A stretch of DNA of 61,159 nt, taken from NCBI GenBank assembly GCA_037385045.1, contig JARRNJ010000033.1, positions 1 through 61,159 of the forward strand. Reading direction: 5' to 3'. The stretch is from JARRNJ01 sp037385045. GTDB lineage: Bacteria > Pseudomonadota > Gammaproteobacteria > JASBUN01. The notes below the pieces were generated by a model. That model was not told where the DNA came from and did no database searches. It was given only the letters and a program-made list of their open reading frames with translations. This document shows, piece after piece, positions 43,734 to 52,536 of this stretch (its first letter is position 1; every line of letters starts with the position of its first letter). Made by a program: the position numbers and the translations under genes.

Positions 43734-45323
43734 TTACTTCACTTCCGGCGCAGTCTCAAAGGTGTGGTACGGCGCCGGCGAGGGCACGGTCCACTCCAGA
43801 CCCTCGGCCCCCTCCCAGACTTTGGCAGTCGCCTTTTCACCGCCGCGAATGGTCCTGATTACCAACACCAGGAACAGCAGCTGTGAAAAACCGAAGACGA
43901 ACGCTCCGACGCTGGACCACTGGTTGAACTGGGTGAACTCCAGCGGATAGTCAGCATAGCGCCGCGGCATGCCGGCCAGCCCGGTGAAGTGCATGGGAAA
44001 GAAGGTCACGTTCACCGAGATCAACGACAGCCAGAAATGCCACTTGGCCAGCTTGTCGCTGTACATGTTGCCGGTCCATTTTGGCAGCCAGTAATACACC
44101 GCGCCGATAATGGCGAACAGGGCGCCGGTGACCAGCACATAATGGAAGTGGGCCACGACGAAATAGGTGTCCTGATACTGGATGTCCGCCGGTGCGACGG
44201 CCAACATCAAGCCCGACAGGCCGCCGATGGTGAACAGCACCACGAAGGCCATGGCCCACAGCATCGGCGCTTCGAAGGTCATGGATCCACGCCACATGGT
44301 CGCCACCCAGTTGAACACCTTCACTCCGGTCGGCACCGCGATCAGCACCGTGGAGTACATGAAAAACAACTCGCCAGCCACCGGCATGCCCACCGTGAAC
44401 ATGTGATGGGCCCAGACGATGAACGACAGGAAGGCGATGGAGGCGGTCGCGTACACCATGGACGAATAGCCGAACAGGCGCTTGCGGGCGAAGGTCGGGA
44501 TGATCTGGGAAATGATGCCGAAGGCGGGGAGGATCATGATGTAGACCTCCGGGTGCCCGAAGAACCAGAACACGTGCTGGAACAGCACCGGATCGCCGCC
44601 GCCCGCCGCCTGGAAGAACGTAGTGCCGAAGTACTTGTCGGTCAGCACCATGGTCACCGCGCCGGCCAGCACCGGCATAACGGCAATCAGCAGAAAGGCC
44701 GTGATCAGCCAGGTCCATACAAACAGGGGCATCTTCATCAGGCTCATGCCCGGCGCTCGCATGTTGAGGATGGTGGCGATGATGTTGATCGAGCCCATGA
44801 TCGACGAGATGCCCAACAGGTGGATGGCGAAGACGAAATACGCCAGGTGATTGTATTGATCCACCAGCGGCTCATAGAACGTCCAGCCGAACCACGGTCC
44901 GTTGCCGTCGGAGAAGTGGGCGCCCATGAACATCGGCGCCAGCAGCATGGTGCCGGCGAAGGGCAGGATCCAGAAGCTCCAGTTGTTCATGCGCGGCAGC
45001 GCCATGTCGGGTGCGCCGATCATCAGCGGCACCTGCCAGTTCGCCAGCCCGACAAAGGCAGGCATGATGGCGCCGAAAACCATCACCAGACCGTGCATGG
45101 TGGTCATCATGTTGAAGAACTGCGGCTTGACGATCTGCATGCCGGGCTCGAACAGCTCGGCCCGGATCACCAGGGCGAAGGTGCCGCCGATGAGCAGCAT
45201 GATGAAGCTGAACCACAGGTACAGCGTTCCGATGTCCTTGTGGTTGGTGGTAAACAGCCACCGCTTGATGCCCGTGGGATGCTCCGCGTGGTGAGCTGCG
45301 TCATGTGTCATGGTCGTACTCAT
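43734..45323 (-). CDS. coxA: aa3-type cytochrome c oxidase subunit I
   Basis: 529 residues, twelve helices, A1-type heme-copper oxidase. FWFFGHPEVYIMILPAFGI contains the CuB histidine, the D-channel glutamate and the cross-linked tyrosine; WAHHMFTVG gives the other CuB histidines; HFHYVLVTGA the heme ligands. It reduces O2 and pumps protons. Followed by the small assembly protein, ctaG and coxC; preceded by coxB. Confidence 0.97.
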   Translation of the reverse strand: MSTTMTHDAAHHAEHPTGIKRWLFTTNHKDIGTLYLWFSFIMLLIGGTFALVIRAELFEPGMQIVKPQFFNMMTTMHGLVMVFGAIMPAFVGLANWQVPLMIGAPDMALPRMNNWSFWILPFAGTMLLAPMFMGAHFSDGNGPWFGWTFYEPLVDQYNHLAYFVFAIHLLGISSIMGSINIIATILNMRAPGMSLMKMPLFVWTWLITAFLLIAVMPVLAGAVTMVLTDKYFGTTFFQAAGGGDPVLFQHVFWFFGHPEVYIMILPAFGIISQIIPTFARKRLFGYSSMVYATASIAFLSFIVWAHHMFTVGMPVAGELFFMYSTVLIAVPTGVKVFNWVATMWRGSMTFEAPMLWAMAFVVLFTIGGLSGLMLAVAPADIQYQDTYFVVAHFHYVLVTGALFAIIGAVYYWLPKWTGNMYSDKLAKWHFWLSLISVNVTFFPMHFTGLAGMPRRYADYPLEFTQFNQWSSVGAFVFGFSQLLFLVLVIRTIRGGEKATAKVWEGAEGLEWTVPSPAPYHTFETAPEVK

Positions 45324-45346
45324 TTACATATCCTCCGCACTAACCT

Positions 45347-46534
45347 TTAGCGAGCCTTGCGAGCCGCTGCGACGTCTCTCGGCTGGATGACGTCCCCGGT
45401 GTTGTTACCCCAGGCGTTGCGCTCGTAAGTTACCACTGCCGCAATGTCCAGGTTGTTCAGCTGCTTGGCGAAAGCCGGCATGGGGGTTCCCTTCTTGCCG
45501 TGCAGGACGATGTGCAGGTGAGCGGGAATCGGTCCCGTCGCGATCTTGCTGCCCTTGAGCGCCGGAGCGATGTTGGTGCCCTCACCGTTGGCGCCATGGC
45601 ATCCGAAACAGCCGCCCTTGCCGTGAAACACCGCCTTGCCCATGGCGAACAATTTGTCCTTGCTGTAAGTCTTGTTGCTCGCTGCCGCCGCGGCCTCCTT
45701 CTCGGCCGCGGCCTTTTTCGCCGCATACCACTTATTGAAATCAGCATCGCTGACGGCATGGATGACGATGGGCATAAAGGCATGCCCCTTGCCGCAGAGC
45801 TCCGCACACTGACCGTAGTAGGTGCCGGGCTTTTGGATCTCGGTCCAGGTCTCGTTCACGTAGCCCGGAATCGCGTCCTTCTTGATGCCGAACTGCGGCA
45901 CGAAAAAGGAGTGGATCACATCGGCGCCCGTAATCAGAAAACGAATCCGCTTCTTGACTGGCAGCACCAGTTCGTGGTCGACGGTGAGCAGGTAAGGGTG
46001 TTTGGCGGTATTGAGCTTGTCGATGGCCGCCTCGCTGCCCGAGTCCGACGCCTTGATCTGGTCCGGAAGAATGGTGCTGATGAAGGAGACGTCGTTGTTG
46101 GGGTTGTTGTCCTGGTCGACGTAATGATATTTCCAACGCCACTGCATGCCGGTGACCTTGACGGTCATGTCCGCGTTGCTGGTGTTTTCGATATAGAGGA
46201 GAGTCTTGGTGGCGGGGATTGCAACGACCACCAGGATCGCGAATGGAATGATGGTCCAGAGAATCTCCAGCTTGGTGTTCTCATGGAAAGTCGCGGCAAC
46301 CGCGCCCCTGGACTTGCGGTGATGGTACATGGAATAAAACATCGCGCCGAACACGACGATCGCGATGCCGACACAGATCCAGAACATCATCATGTGCAGG
46401 CCGTAGATCTCGTGCGCCGTCGGGGTCACGGGAGGCTGGAAGTTCACGCGTTCGGCCACCGCCCGGCCGCACCCCAACAGTAGACCGGCTCCAGTCAGCC
46501 GCCTTAGCGTATTGCTGCGATTGCTCACCGACAT
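45347..46534 (-). CDS. coxB: aa3-type cytochrome c oxidase subunit II with fused cytochrome c domain
   Basis: 395 residues. Signal-like N terminus, two helices (MMMFWICVGIAIVVFGAMFY and the one in ILWTIIPFAILVVVAIPAT), the CuA domain with GQCAELCGKGHAFM, and a C-terminal heme c domain with CFGCH and a downstream methionine (TPMPAFAKQ). This makes the enzyme a caa3-type arrangement that can take electrons through the fused heme. First gene of the cox run. Confidence 0.96.
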   Translation of the reverse strand: MSVSNRSNTLRRLTGAGLLLGCGRAVAERVNFQPPVTPTAHEIYGLHMMMFWICVGIAIVVFGAMFYSMYHHRKSRGAVAATFHENTKLEILWTIIPFAILVVVAIPATKTLLYIENTSNADMTVKVTGMQWRWKYHYVDQDNNPNNDVSFISTILPDQIKASDSGSEAAIDKLNTAKHPYLLTVDHELVLPVKKRIRFLITGADVIHSFFVPQFGIKKDAIPGYVNETWTEIQKPGTYYGQCAELCGKGHAFMPIVIHAVSDADFNKWYAAKKAAAEKEAAAAASNKTYSKDKLFAMGKAVFHGKGGCFGCHGANGEGTNIAPALKGSKIATGPIPAHLHIVLHGKKGTPMPAFAKQLNNLDIAAVVTYERNAWGNNTGDVIQPRDVAAARKAR

Positions 46535-47404
46535 GCCATTATCACTCCTCAGGTAGCAGTTTCTAATTTGTTATTGAGTGCTCAAAGCGCAAATCGTAGT
46601 CCCGCCCCGGCGGCTCGCGAACTGACGCAAACCGGGCGTCGCGCTGCGGCGCTGTTGCTGCGCCAGGCAAGCACCGGCCCCGGGTTCCGTGCCGCACGAG
46701 CGGATATTGAGACGACTGGGATAACCCCCGCGCCTTGCTCCCTCAGCAACACGCACGTCCAGGTCGCGGCAGGCTCGACGCAACGCCGGCCGCCATGGCA
46801 GCACTGCGCCACCGATGGACCATCGTCAGCGATCGAGTTGTCCGCACGTTCAGCGCCGCGGCCGCCGCAACATCTGGAACAGGCGGCGGCCCGTCGGAAA
46901 CCGGGTAATCGACGGTATCGGCCACCCAGCACAAACCGTGGTGCTGCAGCGATACTCTAACGGTCCGCCGCGGCGGTGATGGCGCCCCGTCAACTCAGGG
47001 GCAACCGATCCGGAACCGCCAGGCGGCCATTCGATTCCACGGTGCCAGAAAACGCAGCGGCCACCGCAAGTTACGCTTTTATCCCCGCAATTTCCGGCTG
47101 CGCATGGGCAGCCGTTCTATCGTTATTTGGCCAGGATGCTAACGTATGCAACCAGGGCGCGCAATAAAATTTGGGCTTTTGGACCATAATCCGGAATTAT
47201 TAAACAATCGTCTTATTTTCGCGTATTTGAATATCCTAATACGCTGATAAAGTATTTAATTGATTGTTTTTCCTCAATCCGAACACGGGCTCTATTCCTT
47301 AGCACCATAGTAAAGCATAAAATTTGTTCATGAAAAAGGGGCCGGGAGCGCGGCACTTTTTTGACGCCGGCGTCGACCGCCGGGGTCAACGGGGTGGGCG
47401 GGGC
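46535..47404. other. 870-base gap between coxB and bioD with no supported gene
   Basis: The first ~620 bases are GC-rich and hold frames on both strands (for example 46568-46960) that show no family resemblance or ribosome site; they probably include the cox promoter. From about 47160 to 47335 the sequence turns sharply AT-rich, unlike anything else in the window, and contains nested inverted repeats (separate entry). I see no tRNA, transposase or protein fragment. Confidence 0.5.
47202..47269. repeat. Nested inverted repeats in an AT-rich island
   Basis: Outer arms AAACAATC (47202-47209) and GATTGTTT (47262-47269) are perfectly complementary. Inside are GCGTATT (47221-47227) and AATACGC (47238-47244) with a 10-base loop. 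A T run follows the right outer arm. Confidence 0.6.
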
Positions 47405-48106
47405 CTAGAACGACAGCTGACCGATGTCGAGGTAGTCGGCGACGGCCCCGGGGCGGGGTTCGTCGAGATACGGAATCTGTCCCAGCAGCGGCTCCGGCAG
47501 CCACTGGCGCAGGGTTTCGATGTTCTCGCGGATCCGCTCCATGGCCGGGTCGATGACATTGGCGACCCACCCGGCCAACGCCAGGCCGCTGGCGGCGACC
47601 GCCCGCTGGGTCAACAGGGCGTGATTGAGGCATCCGAGCCGCATACCCACCACCAGCACCACGGGCAGGCGCAGGCCCTTGGCCAGATCCTCCAGGGTCC
47701 GGTCGCGGTCCAGGGGCACCAGCCAACCCCCCACCCCTTCGACCAACACGCAATCAGCATCGACGGGCATGGCGCGGTAGCGTTCCACCACTGTCTGAAC
47801 GCGCATCTCGAGTCCCGCTTCCCGCGCCGCAACGTGCGGCGCAATGGCCGGCGCGAACGCGTACGGGTTGACCTGTTCATACGCCAGCTGCACCGACGCC
47901 TGGGCCTGAAGTTGGAGCGCGTCATCATTGCGCAGCCCGTCGCCGGTGCGCTCGCAACCGCTGGCAATGGGCTTCATGGCCACCACTTTGCGTCCGCGGC
48001 GCTGCAGGCCGCGCATGATGCCGAGCGTGACGGCCGTCTTGCCAACGCCGGTGTCGGTGCCGGTGACGAAAAGCCCGGGCCGGGCCGCGATGTCGTCAGT
48101 TTCCAT
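47405..48106 (-). CDS. bioD: Dethiobiotin synthetase
   Basis: 233 residues. P-loop GTDTGVGKT, KPIASGCERTGDGLRNDDAL, and the EGVGGWLVPL motif of the family. It closes the ureido ring of dethiobiotin from DAPA, CO2 and ATP. ATG at 48106 lies inside the 3' end of bioC (11-base overlap), so the two are translationally coupled. Last gene of the biotin run. Confidence 0.96.
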   Translation of the reverse strand: METDDIAARPGLFVTGTDTGVGKTAVTLGIMRGLQRRGRKVVAMKPIASGCERTGDGLRNDDALQLQAQASVQLAYEQVNPYAFAPAIAPHVAAREAGLEMRVQTVVERYRAMPVDADCVLVEGVGGWLVPLDRDRTLEDLAKGLRLPVVLVVGMRLGCLNHALLTQRAVAASGLALAGWVANVIDPAMERIRENIETLRQWLPEPLLGQIPYLDEPRPGAVADYLDIGQLSF

Positions 48107-48983
48107 CGCCGCGCCCCCCGCGCAACGCGTCCAGCGACACCTGCTGCGACGACTGCGGTGCCCAGGCATGGCCGTACACCACTTCGTAGGTGGCCGGCAG
48201 GACGCCGTCGCGCCGAAAGCCCTCATAGGCGTCCGTCACAGCCTGCATGCGCCGGCGGCCGGTGAGGCCGCGTGCGCGACCGCCGGTGGCATTGTGCGCA
48301 CCGATGCCCTTGAGGTCGCGCATCAGGCCGCGCAGATCGGTGTAGGTCATGGTGAGGCGCTCGGCGTCCATCACCGGCTCGGCGAACCGCGCCCGCACCA
48401 GGGCGTCGCCCACGTCATGCATGTCCTCGAAGGTGCTGACATGGGTGTAGCCGTCGACCCGGGACCAGCATTCGCGCAACTCGCGCAACGTATCCGGCCC
48501 GAGCGTGGTGAACATGAGCAGCCCCCCCGGGCGCAGTACCCGGCGCAGTTCCTGCAGCGCCAGGTCCAGATCACCGACCCACTGCAGGGCCAGGTTGGAG
48601 AACAGCAGATCGCAGCTGGCGTCGGCCAGCGGCAGGCGTTCGGCATCGCCGACCACACAGCCGGGCTTGCGCAGCCACGCGCCGCGGCGCCGTGCATGCA
48701 CCAGCATTGCGTGAGCCAGGTCCAGGGCGACGATGCGCGCCCCACGGTAACGCTTGGCCAACAGCGCCGTCTGCAGGCCGGTGCCGGCGCCCACGTCCAC
48801 CACCACCCGGGGCTGCAGGCGCACATAGTCCAGGCGCTCGAGCAGCCGTTCGCCGACCTCCTTTTGCAGCACCGCGTGCTGGTCGTAGCCGGGCACGGCC
48901 CGCTCGAACGACGCGCGCACCCGCGCCTTGTCGATTCCGCGTTGCGGCATTGGTTCGTTACCCCGTGTCACCGGCTGCGGCAT
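48096..48983 (-). CDS. bioC: Malonyl-ACP O-methyltransferase BioC
   Basis: 295 residues. VRASFERAVPGYDQHAVLQ and the SAM motif VVDVGAGTGLQTALLA, then LFSNLALQWVGDLDLAL and KGIGAHNATGGRARGLTG are characteristic of BioC. It methylates malonyl-ACP to start pimeloyl synthesis. GAGGTGAGGG just before ATG 48983 fixes the start, five bases after the bioH stop. Confidence 0.95.
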   Translation of the reverse strand: MPQPVTRGNEPMPQRGIDKARVRASFERAVPGYDQHAVLQKEVGERLLERLDYVRLQPRVVVDVGAGTGLQTALLAKRYRGARIVALDLAHAMLVHARRRGAWLRKPGCVVGDAERLPLADASCDLLFSNLALQWVGDLDLALQELRRVLRPGGLLMFTTLGPDTLRELRECWSRVDGYTHVSTFEDMHDVGDALVRARFAEPVMDAERLTMTYTDLRGLMRDLKGIGAHNATGGRARGLTGRRRMQAVTDAYEGFRRDGVLPATYEVVYGHAWAPQSSQQVSLDALRGGRGDGN

Positions 48984-48987
48984 TCCC

Positions 48988-49806
48988 TCACCTCGTGGCC
49001 GTGTCATGGGCAAAACGCTCCAGCGCCTCGACGAACGCGCGCGGCTGCGACACGAACGGCGCATGGCCGGCACCCGGGACCAACTGCAGTTGCGCATGCG
49101 GCAATGCGGCGGCGATCTGCGCGCCGCCGGCCGCCGGAACCAGCCGGTCCCGTTCGCCCATGTACAGCAACACCGGGCAGCGTACGCGGCCAAGCTCGCT
49201 GCGCAGGTCGGCGTGGCGCAGGATATCCAACCCGCCGCGCAGGGCTTCCGGCGCCGGCGGCGGCCCCTCCAGGCAGGCGCGCTGCAGCGCCTGCAGCGTC
49301 GAGCGGGCCTGGGGCGTGCCCAGGGTCTGCAGTGCCAGGAAACGCTTCAGGGTCGCCCGGTGGTCGCGCTCCAGTTCGGCGGCAAACTGGTCGAAAGTCG
49401 CCGGGTCCATGGCCGCGGGCCAGTCGGCAGCGCGCACGAACCGCGGCGTCGCCGCCGCCAGCACTAGCGCCCGTACGCGGGCGGGATGCCGGGCGGCAAT
49501 GTAAAGGCTCAGCAGTCCGCCCAGGGACCAGCCCACCCAAAGCGCCTGCGGCGGCGCCGCCGCCAGCAGTTGCGCAGCCACAGCCGACAGCGTGAAAGGT
49601 CCTTCCAGGCCACTGGCGCCGTGGCCCGGTAGGTCCACCAGCGTCACCCGGAAGCCTAGCGCCAGGGCCGCCCGCACTCCCGCCCAGACCCCGGAGTGCA
49701 GGCCCCAGCCATGCACCAGCACCAGGTCCGGCCCGCTGCCTTCGCTCGCCACGTGAAGCCCTGCGGGCCGGGCCGCGGACGTGGCTTGCGCGCTGCTCAC
49801 GGGCAT
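48988..49806 (-). CDS. bioH: Pimeloyl-ACP methyl ester carboxylesterase BioH
   Basis: 272 residues of alpha/beta hydrolase fold: oxyanion region VLVHGWGLHSGVW, nucleophile GWSLGG, aspartate in GERDRLVP, histidine in GAGHAPFVSQP. It cleaves the methyl ester of pimeloyl-ACP, ending the BioC-BioH route. ATG at 49806 overlaps the bioF stop by 10 bases. Presence inside the operon beside bioC supports the assignment. Confidence 0.94.
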   Translation of the reverse strand: MPVSSAQATSAARPAGLHVASEGSGPDLVLVHGWGLHSGVWAGVRAALALGFRVTLVDLPGHGASGLEGPFTLSAVAAQLLAAAPPQALWVGWSLGGLLSLYIAARHPARVRALVLAAATPRFVRAADWPAAMDPATFDQFAAELERDHRATLKRFLALQTLGTPQARSTLQALQRACLEGPPPAPEALRGGLDILRHADLRSELGRVRCPVLLYMGERDRLVPAAGGAQIAAALPHAQLQLVPGAGHAPFVSQPRAFVEALERFAHDTATR

Positions 49807-50957
49807 TTCCCCGCCACCTGCGCCAGGGCGTCCAAGAGCCGGTCCACGTGCTCGTCGGTGTGGGCGGCGCTGAAAGTGATGCGCAGCCGCGCGGTGCCCG
49901 CCGGGACCGTCGGCGGCCGGATGGCGCTGACCAGAATGCCGCCCTCGGCCAGGCCCTCGCTCATGGCCAGCGCCTCGGCGTTGCCCCCGGCCAGCAGCGG
50001 CTGGATCGGCGTGTGCGAGTCCATCAGCGCCAGCCCCAGCTCGGCGGCGCCGCGGCGAAAGCGGGCCACCAGCGCCTGCAGGCGCTCGCGCCGCCACCCC
50101 TCGGTTTGTACCAGACGCAGACTGGCGCGGGTCGCTTCGGCCACCGCCGGCGGCGGCGCCGTGGTGTAAATGTAGCTGCGGGCCGCCTGGATCAGGGTTT
50201 CGATCAGCTCGTCCGTTCCGGCGACGAAGGCGCCGAAGGTCCCGAGGGCCTTGCCCAGGGTGCCCATGAGGATCGGCACCTCGGCCACACCCAGGCCGAA
50301 ATGCTCGAGGCTGCCCCGCCCGCCGGCGCCGAGCACACCCAGGCCGTGGGCATCATCCACCATCAGCCAGGCGTCGCCGGCGGCGGCCGCCGCCGCCAGT
50401 TGCGGCAGCGGCGCCAGGTCGCCGTCCATGCTGAACACCCCATCGCTGGCCACCAGGCGCTCGCCCTCGCCCCGGGCCCGGAGCTTACGCGCCAGGGCGG
50501 CGCTGTCGGCGTGGGGATAGCGCTGGAACCGCGCCTGGCACAGCAGGCCGGCATCGAGCAGCGAGGCGTGATTGAGGCGGTCCTCGAGGACGCTGTCGCC
50601 GGGTCCCAGCAGCGCCGACATCACGCCGAGATTGGCCATGTAGCCGGTGGAAAACAACAGCGCCCGGGGCCGGCCGACAAACGCCGCCAGTTCCTCTTCC
50701 AGGGCATGGTGAGCGGCGCTGTGCCCGGTGACCAGATGGGCGGCACCGCTGCCGGCGCCATAGCGCTCCGCCCCGCGGCACAGCGCGGCGACCACCTCCG
50801 GGTGATTGGCCAGGCCCAGGTAGTCGTTGCTGCAGAAACTCAGCCACTCACGCCCGTTTGCCCGCAGCTGCGGCCCCTGAGGGCCCTCCACGATCCGCCG
50901 GGAGCGGTACAAATGTTGCGCTTCGCGCTGCTGCAGTTGGGCGGTCAGGTCTCTCAT
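49797..50957 (-). CDS. bioF: 8-amino-7-oxononanoate synthase
   Basis: 386 residues, PLP enzyme of the alpha-oxoamine synthase family. FCSNDYLGLANHPEV, HLVTGHSAAHHALEEELA, VDDAHGLGVLG and the PLP lysine in GTLGKALG are present. It condenses pimeloyl-ACP with alanine. It lies 71 bases downstream of bioB. Confidence 0.96.
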   Translation of the reverse strand: MRDLTAQLQQREAQHLYRSRRIVEGPQGPQLRANGREWLSFCSNDYLGLANHPEVVAALCRGAERYGAGSGAAHLVTGHSAAHHALEEELAAFVGRPRALLFSTGYMANLGVMSALLGPGDSVLEDRLNHASLLDAGLLCQARFQRYPHADSAALARKLRARGEGERLVASDGVFSMDGDLAPLPQLAAAAAAGDAWLMVDDAHGLGVLGAGGRGSLEHFGLGVAEVPILMGTLGKALGTFGAFVAGTDELIETLIQAARSYIYTTAPPPAVAEATRASLRLVQTEGWRRERLQALVARFRRGAAELGLALMDSHTPIQPLLAGGNAEALAMSEGLAEGGILVSAIRPPTVPAGTARLRITFSAAHTDEHVDRLLDALAQVAGKCP

Positions 50958-51028
50958 GAGCGGTCACTCGAGCGCTTGCCCGGCGAAAGTGTCGGCGGCC
51001 GGGGCAATGGCGGCGCCCGGACACACGG

Positions 51029-52006
51029 CTAGGGCATTGCCTGCAGGCCCAGGCGTTCGAACAGCGACCGGTCGTGTTCCACCGCCGGGTTGCCGGTGGT
51101 CAGCAGGTGGTCGCCGTAAAAAATCGAGTTCGCGCCGGCCAGGAAGCACAGCGCCTGGGCTTCGTCGGTCATTTCCGTGCGCCCCGCGGACAGGCGCACG
51201 AACGACGCAGGCATCATGATCCGCGCCACGGCGATGGTACGGACGAATTCCAGTGGGTCGATGGCATCGGTATGGGAAAGCGGCGTACCTTCCACCTGCA
51301 CCAGGCTGTTGATGGGCACGCTCTCCGGGTGGCGGGGAAGATTGGCCAGCTGCTGCAGCAGCCCGGCGCGGTCGGCGCGATCCTCGCCCATTCCGATGAT
51401 GCCGCCGCTGCACACGTGCATACCCGCGTCACGCACCCGGCCGAGGGTTTCGAGCCGGTCCTGATACGTGCGCGTGGTAATCACCTGGCCGTAGTACTCC
51501 GGCGAGGTGTCGAGATTGTGGTTGTAGTAATCAAGTCCGGCCTGCTTGAGCTGCTGCGCCTGCTCGTCGTCGAGCATGCCCAGGGTCATGCAGGTTTCCA
51601 GACCCAGGGCTTTCACCTCGCGCACGATTTTGAGCACGCGGCCGAAATCCCGCCGCGGCGGATTGCGCCAGGCCGCGCCCATACAGAACCGGGTAGCGCC
51701 CGCCGCCCGCGCGGCACGCGCCGCCTCCACTACCGTGTCCACTTCCATCAGCGGTTCACGCTGAAGGTCGGCCTCGTGGTGGGCGCTCTGGGAGCAGTAG
51801 CCGCAGTCCTCCGGACAACCGCCGGTCTTGATGTTGAGCAGAGTGCTGAGCTGCACCCGGTTGGGATCGAAGTGGCGCCGATGCACCTGCTGAGCTTCGA
51901 ACAGCAGATCGTTGAACGGACGGGCGAACAGGGCGGCGACCTCCTCGGCCGTCCAGTCGTGGCGCAACGATTGGTCCCGATCGGTGGCTGCGGCGGCGTC
52001 GGTCAT
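51029..52006 (-). CDS. bioB: Biotin synthase
   Basis: 325 residues, radical SAM enzyme. The CPEDCGYC motif binds the [4Fe-4S] cluster; YYNHNLDTSPEYYG and RLSAGRTEM supply ligands and cysteine positions of the [2Fe-2S] sulfur donor. It inserts sulfur into dethiobiotin. ATG overlaps the stop of the upstream membrane protein gene by four bases. bioA is not in the window. Confidence 0.97.
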   Translation of the reverse strand: MTDAAAATDRDQSLRHDWTAEEVAALFARPFNDLLFEAQQVHRRHFDPNRVQLSTLLNIKTGGCPEDCGYCSQSAHHEADLQREPLMEVDTVVEAARAARAAGATRFCMGAAWRNPPRRDFGRVLKIVREVKALGLETCMTLGMLDDEQAQQLKQAGLDYYNHNLDTSPEYYGQVITTRTYQDRLETLGRVRDAGMHVCSGGIIGMGEDRADRAGLLQQLANLPRHPESVPINSLVQVEGTPLSHTDAIDPLEFVRTIAVARIMMPASFVRLSAGRTEMTDEAQALCFLAGANSIFYGDHLLTTGNPAVEHDRSLFERLGLQAMP

Positions 52007-52425
52007 TGTTCCGGCTCCGGTTGTGCGGACGGCTCAGGGGACACCACGGTATCGGCCCACGCCTCGCGGCGGATGCGCACCAGGTCCAGCACCGACCACG
52101 GAATGATTACCGCGGCCGCCACCGCCCAGGCCACCAGATACGGCTTGTGGCTGTTGCCGGGAAAAAACGCGCCAACAGCGACGAAAAAGCCGGTGACACC
52201 GTAAAAGCGGTAGGCGGCCTGCTGGGTGTAATGGCCGACACGGGGGTTGGGGTGGTGCCGGTTCATGGCGTAAATGATCATCGAGGCACAGACCCAGAGC
52301 AGACCGATGGGGAGCGGCGCCACCATGGCGCCGATGTTGCCCCAGTTGAACAATGCGGCGGCAAATCGCGCGCTCTTGGCGGAGATATTGGTGGGCTCCG
52401 ACAGGGACACATTCGGGTCAGTCAT
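52003..52425 (-). CDS. Small membrane protein, DUF4870-like, first gene of the biotin operon
   Basis: 140 residues with three to four predicted helices (NIGAMVAPLPIGLLWVCASM, then RFYGVTGFFVAVGAFF and LVAWAVAAAVIIPWSVLDLV). The HPNPRVGHYTQQAAYR stretch between helices recalls DUF4870/YidC-adjacent small proteins, but I am not sure of the family. It overlaps bioB by four bases and lies directly behind the BirA-controlled promoter, so it should be expressed with biotin genes; a link to biotin uptake or synthesis is conjecture. Confidence 0.7.
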   Translation of the reverse strand: MTDPNVSLSEPTNISAKSARFAAALFNWGNIGAMVAPLPIGLLWVCASMIIYAMNRHHPNPRVGHYTQQAAYRFYGVTGFFVAVGAFFPGNSHKPYLVAWAVAAAVIIPWSVLDLVRIRREAWADTVVSPEPSAQPEPEQ

Positions 52426-52482
52426 TTCGCTACACCTCGGAAATCAGCTATCATCGGCGCGCCGCACCGCTCGCCCGCCAGC

Positions 52483-52510
52483 ATGCTACCGAAGCGGGCA
52501 CGGTTGTCAA
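52483..52510 (-). promoter_or_regulatory. Promoter of the biotin operon
   Basis: On the minus strand, TTGACA (52510-52505, perfect -35), 16-base spacer, TAGCAT (52488-52483, 4/6 -10). It lies 58 bases before the first start codon of the operon and its -35 is inside the BirA-like operator. Confidence 0.7.
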
Positions 52511-52536
52511 CTGGAAGGGATGCCAGTGGTTTACCA
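52504..52536. promoter_or_regulatory. BirA-type biotin operator
   Basis: TTGTCAACT (52504-52512), 15-base spacer, GGTTTACCA (52528-52536). Compared with the BirA consensus halves TTGTAAACC and GGTTTACAA the matches are 7/9 and 8/9. It covers the -35 of the biotin promoter. Its right half lies inside the 5' end of comF. Confidence 0.8.

Noticed and set aside
46568..46960. 130-codon frame after coxB
   Set aside because: No ribosome site or domain and biased composition; the opposite strand is equally open.
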